Assembly (NCBI RefSeq): GCF_020858115.1
Contig: NZ_JACYMM010000019.1
Coordinates: forward strand, 1-64,000
From: Janthinobacterium sp. FW305-129
GTDB lineage: Bacteria > Pseudomonadota > Gammaproteobacteria > Burkholderiales > Burkholderiaceae_D
Direction: 5' to 3'
DNA length: 64,000 bases
The translations under genes and the position numbers were made by a program. Below, piece after piece: positions 46,075 through 59,300 of this stretch. Position 1 is the stretch's first letter. Each line of letters opens with the position of its first letter. The notes below the pieces were generated by a model that saw only the letters and a program-made list of their open reading frames with translations, did not search any database and was not told the DNA's origin.

Positions 46075-47895
46075 ATGAAGCATCGTTTTGCCGCCGGCAC
46101 CCTCGGCACCCTGGCCATTTCCCTGTTGCTCGCCCATGCGCCCATGGCGCAAGCGGCCCAGCCTGCTGCCCAGGCGGCCGCTGCACCAGCCGTCAGTGCG
46201 CCCAAGGCGAAGCAGCAGCTGCAAGTGCTGGCCGACCAGTACTACGATGCGCTGGCCCGTTTCGAGCCGATCAACGCCACCGAGAGCGGCGACAACCGTT
46301 TTGACGACCAGATCGGTTCAGCTATCGTGCCCGCCGCGCGCGCCAAACAATTTGCGCTGTACCGCCAGCACCAAAAGACCCTGCGCAGCATTGCCCGCGC
46401 GCAGCTGTCGCACCAGGACCAGATCAACTACGATATCCTCGACTATGAACTGGCGACGGCCCTGAGCTTCGAGCGCTTCCCCGAATACCTGCTGCCACTC
46501 AACCAGATGGACAGCATGCCCGTCACCCTGGCCAATTATGCGGGCGGCGAAGCATCGCAGCCTTTGACCACGGTCAAGGAGTATGACGCTTACCTGAGCC
46601 GTATCAGCCAGTTGCCGGGCTGGATAGACCAGGCCATCGCCAACATGCAAGTCGGCATGCAAAAGGGCATCGTGCTGCCGAAGGCGCTGACGGAATCGGC
46701 CCTGCCGCAATTCAAGAAGCTCGTCAGCGCCACGCCGCAGGACAGCGTGTATTACACGCCCATCAAGAACTTGCCCGCCGGCTTTTCGGCGGCCGACAAG
46801 GCACGCCTGACGCAAACCTACACCGCCATCATCGCAACTAAGCTGATGCCGGCCCTGCAGCGCCTGGCCACCTTCATGGAACGCGATTACCTGCCGGCCA
46901 GCCGCACGAGCAGCGGCTGGAGCGCCCTGCCTGATGGCGCGGCCTGGTACCAGGCGCGCGTGGCCGGCAGTACCACCACGGACTTGAAGCCAGAGCAGAT
47001 CCATGCCATCGGCTTGCGCGAAGTGGCGCGCATCCAGGAACAATATGCGATCGTCGGCCCGAAGATGGGCTACAACGGCCCGGCCGCCGGCTTGCCCGTG
47101 TGGGTGTCGCAGCAGGAGAAATTCCGCCCGTTCAAGACGGAACAGGAAGTGCTCGACGTCTACCGCAAGCTGAACGTGCTGCTCGACAGCAAATTGCCCG
47201 CCCTGTTCACCCTGGTGCCGAAAGCGCCGCTGGACTTGCGCCTGGAACCTGAACTGAGCCGCGACACGGCCGCCGACCACTACACGGCACCGGCCGCCGA
47301 CGGTTCGCGCCCTGGCGTATTCTGGTCCGTCGTCACGGATCCGAAACTGTATGGCGATACGGGCATGACCACCCTGTTCCTGCACGAAGGCAAGCCGGGC
47401 CACCATTTCCACCTGGCGCTGGTGCAAGAGATGGCTTTGCCAAACTTCCGCCGTTTCGGCGGCAACAATGCCTTCACGGAAGGCTGGGCCCTGTATGCGG
47501 AAACGCTGGGCAAGGAAATGGGCCTGTTCGACGATCCGGCCCAGTATTTCGGCCATTTGAACGACGAGATGCTGCGCGCCGTGCGCCTGGTGGTCGACAC
47601 GGGCTTGCACACCAAGGGCTGGACGCGCGAGCAGACCATCAAGTACATGCGCGACACCCTCGGCTATGACGCCGTGGCGAAAAGCGAAACGGAACGCTAC
47701 ATGGCGTGGCCAGGCCAGGCCCTGGGCTACAAGATCGGCTCGCTGAAAATCGTCGAACTGCGCCAGCGCGCCCAGCAGGCGTTGGGCGACAAGTTCAGCT
47801 TGCCGAAATTCCACGAAGTGGTACTCGGCGACGGCACCCTGCCCCTGAAACTGCTGGAAGCCAAGGTCGATCGCTGGATCGCGCAGCAGAAGTAA
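46075..47895 (+). CDS. Exported DUF885 family protein (peptidase-like)
   Basis: The 606-residue protein has a signal peptide (MKHRFAAGTLGTLAISLLLA..., cleavage near AQA or AAQ) and a long alpha-helical domain with the HEGKPGHHFHLAL and AFTEGWALYAETLGKEMG motifs of DUF885. This family is related to M3/M32 type zinc peptidases, and the His and Glu residues here could bind metal. Activity is unproven. The frame is open upstream to 45796, inside the M48 gene; AAAGGA before 46075 supports the chosen start. A terminator follows. Confidence 0.87.
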   Translation: MKHRFAAGTLGTLAISLLLAHAPMAQAAQPAAQAAAAPAVSAPKAKQQLQVLADQYYDALARFEPINATESGDNRFDDQIGSAIVPAARAKQFALYRQHQKTLRSIARAQLSHQDQINYDILDYELATALSFERFPEYLLPLNQMDSMPVTLANYAGGEASQPLTTVKEYDAYLSRISQLPGWIDQAIANMQVGMQKGIVLPKALTESALPQFKKLVSATPQDSVYYTPIKNLPAGFSAADKARLTQTYTAIIATKLMPALQRLATFMERDYLPASRTSSGWSALPDGAAWYQARVAGSTTTDLKPEQIHAIGLREVARIQEQYAIVGPKMGYNGPAAGLPVWVSQQEKFRPFKTEQEVLDVYRKLNVLLDSKLPALFTLVPKAPLDLRLEPELSRDTAADHYTAPAADGSRPGVFWSVVTDPKLYGDTGMTTLFLHEGKPGHHFHLALVQEMALPNFRRFGGNNAFTEGWALYAETLGKEMGLFDDPAQYFGHLNDEMLRAVRLVVDTGLHTKGWTREQTIKYMRDTLGYDAVAKSETERYMAWPGQALGYKIGSLKIVELRQRAQQALGDKFSLPKFHEVVLGDGTLPLKLLEAKVDRWIAQQK

Positions 47896-47913
47896 ACGGC
47901 GGCGCCTGAAAAC

Positions 47914-47948
47914 AAAACGGCAGCTCCTGAACGGGCTGCCGTTTTTTT
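47914..47948 (+). terminator. Terminator after the DUF885 gene
   Basis: AAACGGCAGC (47915-47924) and GCTGCCGTTT (47935-47944) pair and are followed by a T-run. The A-run on the other side lets it also serve the HDOD gene on the minus strand. Confidence 0.87.
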
Positions 47949-47965
47949 GCCGCTGGCGTTGCCGG

Positions 47966-48808
47966 CTACACCAGCAGCGCCGCGCTCATCGACCGCACTT
48001 CCTCAGCCGATTCGGCCAGGATGCTTTGCAAGGTCTCGTTATCGATAATGAAATCGATGACGGAATCGGAGGGCGTGAGCATTTCCACGTATGTCGCCTG
48101 CAACGGCGACGGTACGGGCGACAATTGCTTGGCCAACAACAAGGTATCGAGCAGGGAATCGGGCGGGATGGACAGCAAGCCATCGCGCAAGCCTTCGATG
48201 GCTTCGCTGACGGCTTGCGGAATCAGCAGCTTCTTCATGACTTCGCGCGAAATGATTTCCTCGGCCGATTCCATCCAGTGATCGGCATCGTCATCGAGCA
48301 AACCGGGAAACTCATCGGCGCGCGACAAAAGATAAAAACCACCCACCTCATGCACGATACCGGCGAACAGCGCCGTATCGGCATCGATGTGCGTCACGCG
48401 GCGGGCCAGCACGTGCGCCAGCGCCGCCACGTGGGCAGTGTGCTCCCACAGCTGCGTCGCCTTCTGGCGCAGGATGGGATCGATGATCTTGCTGCCGAAC
48501 TGGCGCACCACCATGGCCGCCACCAGCGCGTACAGGTTACGGTAACCCATGCGCATGACGGCCGCGCGCACGCTGGTCACGGGCGCCGCATCGCCGCGGC
48601 TGTACACGGCCGAATTGGCCAAGGCCACGGTGCGCGCCGCCAGCAGGGGTTCGGCCAGTACCAGTTTGATCGCATGGTCGATATGGCAGTCTGGCTCCGC
48701 CAATGCTAATTGCAATTGCAACGCGGAATTAACACTCGTGGGGAAGCTTAATTCTCCCCGCACTGCCTGGGAAACAATTAAACCGAAAGCCTGCAGTTTA
48801 TTCATCAT
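47966..48808 (-). CDS. HDOD domain protein
   Basis: The 280-residue protein is almost all HDOD domain: FPTSVNSALQLQLALAEPDC at the start, ANSAVYSRGDAAPVTSVRAA, and a degenerate HD site in GIVHEVGGFYLL, where the Asp after His is replaced by Glu. HDOD proteins are usually non-enzymatic signalling partners linked to motility, biofilm or DNA-damage responses. There is no attached catalytic domain and no obvious partner next to it. Confidence 0.88.
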   Translation of the reverse strand: MMNKLQAFGLIVSQAVRGELSFPTSVNSALQLQLALAEPDCHIDHAIKLVLAEPLLAARTVALANSAVYSRGDAAPVTSVRAAVMRMGYRNLYALVAAMVVRQFGSKIIDPILRQKATQLWEHTAHVAALAHVLARRVTHIDADTALFAGIVHEVGGFYLLSRADEFPGLLDDDADHWMESAEEIISREVMKKLLIPQAVSEAIEGLRDGLLSIPPDSLLDTLLLAKQLSPVPSPLQATYVEMLTPSDSVIDFIIDNETLQSILAESAEEVRSMSAALLV

Positions 48809-48881
48809 ACGATCAATCCGCCTCAGATATTTTTCTAGCCATCAATTTCATGTATCTGAAATCGAATGCCAGACCCGGCCT

Positions 48882-49514
48882 TTAGAATATAGATGGCATG
48901 CCATTCGCCTGCATTGAAGAATCTGGCAATGCCAGCGCATGCAATAGCGATTCATCACCGATGACAAACAACTTCGGCTGCTGTAATACCTGCAGCAGAA
49001 ATGGCTGGCCTTCCCGCAACCGCCGGCGATAATCGGCCAGCGTATAGAGATTGGGATTGATTTTACGCCTTAAGGTTCGCTCGGCCGGGGCCAATCCCGT
49101 TAACAGGTCGCCATAGTTGGCTTCTTCGCCCACCAGCAACAAATCGATGGCGCTGCCAGGCAGGTCCTGTCCCTTCGCCGTGGCGCCCGACACGAATGCC
49201 AGGTGCAACTGGGCGCGCAAGGGCGCCAGGGTGCCACTGAGGACGCCGACGATGCCAAAGGTTTTCTGCACCAGTCCGCTCAATTCCGGATACACGAGGC
49301 TTTCCTTGTTGGGCCAGAAGCGCCGCACATTGCCGATCCGCTCCGACGTGATCAGGCCGGACTCATGCAGCCGGCGCAGTTCCCGCTGCGCCGACGCGCT
49401 GCCCAGCCCCGTCAAGCGCATGATCTCGTTCAAGTGAAAGCCTTCATTCACGCGGACAAAGAGCAAGCCCAGCAGTTTCTGCTGGGCGGGAGTAAACAGG
49501 GCTTGGGCTATCAT
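48882..49514 (-). CDS. Winged-helix protein with a degenerate nucleotidyltransferase-like domain
   Basis: The 210-residue protein starts MIAQALFTPAQQKLLGLLFV. Residues about 1-80 form a winged helix (LNEIMRLTGLGSASAQRELRRLHESGLI). Residues about 95-180 resemble the minimal nucleotidyltransferase fold: FVSGATAKGQDLPGSAIDLL stands where active enzymes have GSxARG...SDIDLL. The GS motif and one of the paired acidic residues are altered, so catalysis is doubtful. Active relatives occur in MNT-HEPN toxin-antitoxin pairs, but no HEPN partner is seen. The frame is open upstream to 49583. Confidence 0.75.
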   Translation of the reverse strand: MIAQALFTPAQQKLLGLLFVRVNEGFHLNEIMRLTGLGSASAQRELRRLHESGLITSERIGNVRRFWPNKESLVYPELSGLVQKTFGIVGVLSGTLAPLRAQLHLAFVSGATAKGQDLPGSAIDLLLVGEEANYGDLLTGLAPAERTLRRKINPNLYTLADYRRRLREGQPFLLQVLQQPKLFVIGDESLLHALALPDSSMQANGMPSIF

Positions 49515-49608
49515 GCGCCAGATCTTAGCATGAATAAACTGATAATTAGCGTTGTACGTCCATGGCGGGTATTTGCGCAACACGTGTGCGGCCGCGGACC
49601 CGTGCGGG

Positions 49609-49632
49609 CCATGCCGGCTGTAGCCGGTATGG
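49609..49632. repeat. Inverted repeat in the gap before the TetR gene end
   Basis: CCATGCCGGCT (49609-49619) and AGCCGGTATGG (49622-49632) pair with one G-U position and a two-base centre. It lies in the 272-base gap 49515-49786, where no convincing gene was found. It has no T-run. Confidence 0.4.
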
Positions 49633-49786
49633 CAGGACAGGCCACGGCACGATTCGCAATGGTGCCGATGAGGGAGATCAATGTGAGTGCTTACTACAAG
49701 GTGGACAAGGCAACAGTAAAATACGCGGGAAAGAATGAATGTATTTGAATATATTCGACAATAACGGTATCCAGATGTTTGATGGA

Positions 49787-50437
49787 TTAACTATATATAC
49801 CTTGATTCATTTTAATTTTTTCCTGCAAACCGATCATAATCAAATCAAGTCCCGCATTAAAACGATCGTCGATTTCCGCATTAAAAATGGCATCCATAGA
49901 AGCGAGCACGTGTGGATAACGGTCGGCCGCCATGGCGGCGAAATCGGCACGCCGGTTCGATAAGGCATTCATGGCAGCGCTTCCCGGTCCCGTGCCTTGC
50001 GCTTCCATGACAAAACCGAGCACATAATATAGCAGCGTAAATGCGCTCCAGCTGGCCAGTTTCTCCGATGCCCCAGCTGCACGCATGGGGCCGATTAAAG
50101 CTTCGGCGACGCGAAACACGTTTTCCGATATCACATAGGTGCCGCCAAAGACGCGCACGCCATCGCGGCGGGCGGATAAAGCCGCGCGCATTTGCGCCGC
50201 CACCTGGCGCAGCCGCGATTCCCAGCCAGCATCCCCATCGACGTTCCTTGCCACGTCTTCGATCAGCACGTCGGCCATGCCATCGAGCAAAGCCTGCTTG
50301 TTCGCAAAATGCCAGTACAACGAAGCGGCCTTGATGCTCATCGCGTCGGCCAGGCGACGCATGGTCAAGCCCTCGATACCCACTTCGTCCAGCAGCTCGA
50401 GCGCCCTGGCCACCACGGCGTCGCGTTGAATTTTCAT
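49787..50437 (-). CDS. TetR-type repressor
   Basis: The 216-residue protein has the classic TetR DNA-binding domain: GLTMRRLADAMSIKAASLYW and HFANKQALLDGM (about 20-55), close to the tetracycline repressor itself, and an all-helical ligand domain. It is divergent from the flavin monooxygenase gene. Two identical-type palindromes (CTAACnnnGTTAG) lie in the 74-base gap, so it very likely represses both genes until a ligand binds. Confidence 0.92.
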   Translation of the reverse strand: MKIQRDAVVARALELLDEVGIEGLTMRRLADAMSIKAASLYWHFANKQALLDGMADVLIEDVARNVDGDAGWESRLRQVAAQMRAALSARRDGVRVFGGTYVISENVFRVAEALIGPMRAAGASEKLASWSAFTLLYYVLGFVMEAQGTGPGSAAMNALSNRRADFAAMAADRYPHVLASMDAIFNAEIDDRFNAGLDLIMIGLQEKIKMNQGIYS

Positions 50438-50455
50438 TTCTTTTTCCTTGAAACT

Positions 50456-50468
50456 CTAACGCCGTTAG
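50456..50468. promoter_or_regulatory. Operator 1 of the TetR-type repressor
   Basis: CTAACGCCGTTAG is a palindrome of the form CTAAC-N3-GTTAG. It lies 19 bases before the repressor gene start. Its centre is 31 bases from the centre of operator 2, about three helical turns. Confidence 0.75.
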
Positions 50469-50486
50469 TTTACCATTTTACACAGA

Positions 50487-50499
50487 CTAACAACGTTAG
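50487..50499. promoter_or_regulatory. Operator 2 of the TetR-type repressor
   Basis: CTAACAACGTTAG has the same CTAAC-N3-GTTAG form as operator 1. It lies 12 bases before the start of the monooxygenase gene. Confidence 0.75.
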
Positions 50500-50511
50500 A
50501 TTGAGAGTGAC

Positions 50512-51957
50512 ATGCACAATAGCGATATCGAAGTCATCATCGTGGGAGCCGGCCCCGTCGGCCTGACCCTGGCCTGCGAATTGCGCCTGGCCGGCATCCG
50601 CGTGGCCGTCCTGGAGCGGCGGCCGCAACGCAGCGCGCATTCGCGCGCGCTGACCATCCATGGACGCACCTTGGAAATGCTGGGCTTGCGGGGTCTGGAC
50701 CGGCGCTTTGTCGCGCTGGGCACGTCCTTTTCCAGCGGCCATTATGCGGGCCTCGATACCCGGCTCGACTTTTCCGGCTTCGACACGCCCCATCCCTACA
50801 CCTTGTTCCTGCCACAAAGCACGACGGAGCGCCTGCTGGAAGAGCAATTGCTGGAAGATGGCGTGGCGATTGTTCGCGGCGCGCTCGTTGAGCAGACACA
50901 GCAGGATGCTGATGGCGTCACGGTGGCCGGCACGCTCGACGGCGCACCGTTTTGCCTGCGTGCCCGTTACCTGGTCGGCGCCGATGGCGGTCGCAGCCTC
51001 GTGCGCCAGCAGGCGGGCATCGCCTTCGACGGCGTCGCGGCCAGCTGCAGCATGCTCATGGGCGATGTACAGCTGCGTCATCCGCCCGCCTCACCCATGC
51101 TGTCTCTGACGAACGCAGCGGGCAGCCTGATGATCGTGCCGCTGGGGCATGGCCGCCACCGCGTCATCACCATGAATGCGCGCCACCCCCAAGCCGTGGC
51201 AGCGGAAACGGCCACCATGGAGGAATTGTCGCAGGCCAGCACGGCCATCGCGGACTACGATTTCGGCCTGCATGACGCCAGTTGGTTGTCGCGCTTCAGC
51301 GACGAAACACGGCTGGCGCGGCGCTACCGCCAGGGCCGCGTCTTCCTGGCCGGCGATGCCGCCCACATCCACATGCCGGCTGGTGGCCAGGGCATGAACG
51401 TGGGTATGCAGGACGCGATGAACCTGGGCTGGAAGCTGGCAGGCGTGCTCAAGGGCTATGCACCGGACAGCCTGCTCGACAGCTACCATGCGGAGCGCCA
51501 TCCCGTTGGCGTGTCCTTGCAGCACAATACGCTCGCGCAAACAGCCATGCTGACGCGTTTTGACGAACGCACCCTGGCCCTGCGCGCCAGCATCAGCGAC
51601 ATGCTGGCGCAGCCGGACGTGAACCGTTCGCTGGCCAGCGAGTTGTCCGGCTTTGGCGTGCGCTATCCCGTCCCGCTGGCCTCTGACGCCAGCACCGGCA
51701 ACGCAGACTGGAGCGGCCAGCGCGTGCCCGACTGGCTGCTGCGCCTGGCCGACGGCACGGCCGTCGGTATCCATGAACTGCTGCACGCAGGAAAATGGCT
51801 GCAGCTGGCCGTTGGCGATGTCGCCCACGCGGCACAGCCGTATCGTTTCGATGTGGCCTGGCTTACTTCGTTGACGATCAAACCCGGCTGCCCGCAACTG
51901 GCCGGCATCAAAAGCCTGCTGATCCGGCCCGACGGCTACGCGGACCACGCGGTCTGA
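50512..51957 (+). CDS. FAD-dependent monooxygenase, rifampicin-monooxygenase-like
   Basis: The 481-residue enzyme belongs to the class A flavin monooxygenases. It shows the FAD motif VGAGPVGLTLACELRLAG, the DG motif YLVGADGGRSLVR, and the GD motif VFLAGDAAHIHMPAGGQGMN. The stretch PQSTTERLLEEQ and the C-terminal thioredoxin-like part resemble rifampicin monooxygenases (Rox/RIFMO), but polyketide and phenol hydroxylases share much of this, so the substrate is not certain. It is controlled by the divergent TetR protein through two operators. It ends next to rpoC, whose complex is the target of rifampicin. Confidence 0.85.
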   Translation: MHNSDIEVIIVGAGPVGLTLACELRLAGIRVAVLERRPQRSAHSRALTIHGRTLEMLGLRGLDRRFVALGTSFSSGHYAGLDTRLDFSGFDTPHPYTLFLPQSTTERLLEEQLLEDGVAIVRGALVEQTQQDADGVTVAGTLDGAPFCLRARYLVGADGGRSLVRQQAGIAFDGVAASCSMLMGDVQLRHPPASPMLSLTNAAGSLMIVPLGHGRHRVITMNARHPQAVAAETATMEELSQASTAIADYDFGLHDASWLSRFSDETRLARRYRQGRVFLAGDAAHIHMPAGGQGMNVGMQDAMNLGWKLAGVLKGYAPDSLLDSYHAERHPVGVSLQHNTLAQTAMLTRFDERTLALRASISDMLAQPDVNRSLASELSGFGVRYPVPLASDASTGNADWSGQRVPDWLLRLADGTAVGIHELLHAGKWLQLAVGDVAHAAQPYRFDVAWLTSLTIKPGCPQLAGIKSLLIRPDGYADHAV

Positions 51958-51974
51958 TTGACTTATCTCAAGAC

Positions 51975-52008
51975 AAAAAAAAACGGCACCCGAAGGTGCC
52001 GTTTTTGT
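51975..52008. terminator. Bidirectional terminator between the monooxygenase gene and rpoC
   Basis: AAACGGCACC (51981-51990), a CGAA loop and GGTGCCGTTT (51995-52004) form a ten-pair hairpin with A and T runs on its sides. It ends both the monooxygenase transcript (plus) and the rpoBC transcript (minus). Confidence 0.9.
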
Positions 52009-52024
52009 CAGCTGGCAGCGTAGA

Positions 52025-56266
<4,242 letters not shown>

Positions 56267-56313
56267 GTATCACTCCAGAGGTGATTAAATTTCTATATTC
56301 CTGAGACTACATT

Positions 56314-56338
56314 GCCCGGCGTGGTTTCCCAGCCGGGC
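56314..56338. other. GC-rich hairpin in the rpoB-rpoC gap
   Basis: GCCCGGC (56314-56320) and GCCGGGC (56332-56338) form a seven-pair stem around an 11-base loop. It has no T-run on the minus strand and resembles hairpins in other gaps of these operons. Confidence 0.5.
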
Positions 56339-56375
56339 TTTGTGTTTCCCAAACCAAATGACAGGGTGCTGTCGT

Positions 56376-59300
56376 TTAGTTGCGTTCGAGGTCGATATCG
56401 ATACCCAGCGAACGGATTTCCTTGACCAGCACGTTGAACGATTCCGGCATGCCGGCGTCGATCACGTGGTCGCCCTTGACGAGGTTCTCGTACACTTTGG
56501 TACGGCCATTCACGTCATCGGACTTGACGGTCAACATCTCTTGCAAGACATACGACGCGCCATACGCTTCCAGTGCCCAGACTTCCATCTCACCGAAACG
56601 CTGACCACCGAACTGGGCTTTACCACCCAGCGGCTGTTGCGTCACCAGCGAGTAAGGACCGGTCGAACGCGCATGCATCTTGTCATCGACCAAGTGATGC
56701 AGTTTCAGCATGTGCATGACGCCGACAGTAACCTTGCGCTCGAACGCTTCACCGGTGCGACCGTCATACATGGTCACCTGGTTTTTCGACGCGGTCATGC
56801 CCAGGTTCTTGGCGATGTCGTCCGGATACGCCAGGTCCAGCATGCGGCGGATCTCTTCTTCATTCGCGCCATCGAACACTGGCGTGGCGAACGGAACACC
56901 TTTTTTCAGGTTTTCCGCCAGCTTCATGATTTCTTCGTCGTCGAAGTTGTCCAGCTCTTCCGCGCGGCCGTTGTCGTTGTAGATCGTCGTCAGGTACTTG
57001 CGCACTTGTTCGACCTTGGTTTGCGCCTTCAACATTTCGCCGATGCGGATACCCAGACCCTTGGCAGCCCAGCCCAAGTGCGTCTCGAGAATCTGACCAA
57101 CGTTCATCCGCGAAGGAACGCCCAGCGGGTTCAGCACAACGTCGGCTGGCGTGCCGTCGGCCATGTATGGCATGTCTTCCACAGGAACAATACGGGAAAC
57201 CACACCCTTGTTACCGTGGCGACCTGCCATCTTGTCGCCCGACTGCAGGCGGCGTTTCACGGCCAGGTACACCTTGACCATTTTTTGCACGCCTGGTTGC
57301 AGCTCATCGCCTTGCGTCAGTTTCTTGCGCTTCTCTTCGAAGGCCAAGTCGAACTGGTGACGCTTCTCGTTGATCGATTCCTTGATCGCTTCCAGCGCTA
57401 CCGCGGCATCGTCGTCCGCAGGGCGGATGTCGAACCAGTGGTATTTGTCCAGATCGGCCAGGTATTCCTTGGTGATCTTGGCGCCTTTGGCCAGCTTTTT
57501 CGGGCCGCCGTTGACGACTTTGCCGATCAGCATTTTTTCCAGACGCTGGAAGGCATCGCCTTCCACGATACGCATCTGGTCATTCAAGTCCAGACGGAAG
57601 CGCTTCAGTTCGTCATCGATAATTTGCTGGGCACGCTTGTCGCGCACGATGCCTTCACGGGTGAAGACTTGCACGTCGATCACGGTACCGATCATGCCCG
57701 AAGGCACGCGCAGCGAGGTGTCTTTCACGTCCGACGCTTTTTCGCCGAAGATCGCGCGCAGCAGCTTCTCTTCCGGGGTCAGCTGGGTTTCGCCTTTTGG
57801 CGTCACTTTACCGACCAGGGTGTCGCCCGCTTGCACTTCCGCGCCGATGTAGACGATACCGGACTCATCCAGACGTGCCAGCTGATTTTCAGCCAGGTTC
57901 GAGATGTCGCGCGTAATTTCTTCCGCGCCCAGTTTCGTGTCACGGGCCACCACCGACAACTCTTCGATGTGAATCGAGGTGTAGCGGTCGTCCTTGACGA
58001 CGTTTTCCGAGATCAGGATCGAATCTTCGAAGTTCAGACCATTCCATGGCATGAAGGCCACGGTCATGTTCTGGCCCAGCGCCAATTCACCCAGGTCGGT
58101 CGATGCGCCGTCGGCGATCACGTCGCGCTTGGCAACACGGTCGCCCACTTGCACGATAGGACGCTGGTTGATGTTGGTGTTCTGGTTCGAACGGGTGTAC
58201 TTGATCAGGTTGTAGATGTCGACGCCCACTTCACCAGCTTGCGCTTCGTCATCGTTGACGCGAATCACGACACGGCCCGCATCGATGTAATCGACGATAC
58301 CGCCACGCAGGGCTTGCACGGTGGTGCCCGAGTCGACCGCAACGGTGCGTTCGATACCGGTACCGACCAGCGCTTTTTCCGGACGCAAGCAAGGCACAGC
58401 CTGACGTTGCATGTTGGCGCCCATCAATGCACGGTTCGCATCATCGTGTTCGAGGAACGGAATCAGCGAGGCAGCGACGGAAACGATCTGGCCCGGCGCC
58501 ACGTCCATGTACTGGATGCGCTCTGGGGATACCAGGATGGTTTCGCCGGCTTCACGGGCCGAGACCAGTTCATCGGACAGCATGCCTTCGTCGTTGATGG
58601 TCGCATTCGCCTGGGCGATGATGTAGCGGCCTTCTTCGATGGCGGACAGGTAGTCGATCTGATCGGTAATCTTGGAGCCTTCGACCTTGCGGTACGGGGT
58701 TTCCAGGAAGCCGTATTCATTCAGGCGGGCGTACAGAGCCAGCGAGTTGATCAGACCAATGTTCGGACCTTCCGGTGTCTCGATCGGGCAGACGCGGCCG
58801 TAGTGGGTCGGATGCACGTCGCGCACTTCAAAGCCGGCGCGTTCGCGTGTCAGACCGCCGGGTCCCAGAGCCGATACGCGACGCTTGTGGGTAATTTCCG
58901 ACAGAGGATTGGTTTGGTCCATAAACTGCGACAGCTGGGACGAACCGAAGAACTCGCGAATCGCGGCCGAAATCGGCTTCGAGTTGATCAGGTCGTGCGG
59001 CATCAGGTTGTCCGCTTCTGCTTGGCCGAGGCGTTCCTTGACGGCGCGCTCAACACGCACCAGGCCGGCGCGGAATTGATTCTCGGCCAGTTCGCCCACG
59101 CAACGTACGCGACGGTTACCCAGGTGATCGATATCGTCGACTTCGCCGCGGCCATTGCGCAGTTCCACCAGGATCTTGATCACGGCCAGCACGTCTTCGT
59201 TCGACAGGGTCATGGCGCCGGTCAGTTCATCGCGGCCAATGCGGCGGTTGAACTTCATGCGGCCCACGGCCGACAGGTCGTAGCGATCCGAGTTGTAGAA

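Noticed and set aside
49682..49747. Possible 21-residue frame starting with GTG (VSAYYKVDKATVKYAGKNECI) behind a GAGGGAGA-like site
   Set aside because: The ribosome site is plausible, but the frame is too short to judge and shows no similarity; it could be a remnant or chance.
58900..58990. Looked for rifampicin-resistance changes in rpoB
   Set aside because: The Gln, Asp, His and Ser positions in the resistance region are all of the sensitive type; the Thr in MDQTN is probably a normal variant.
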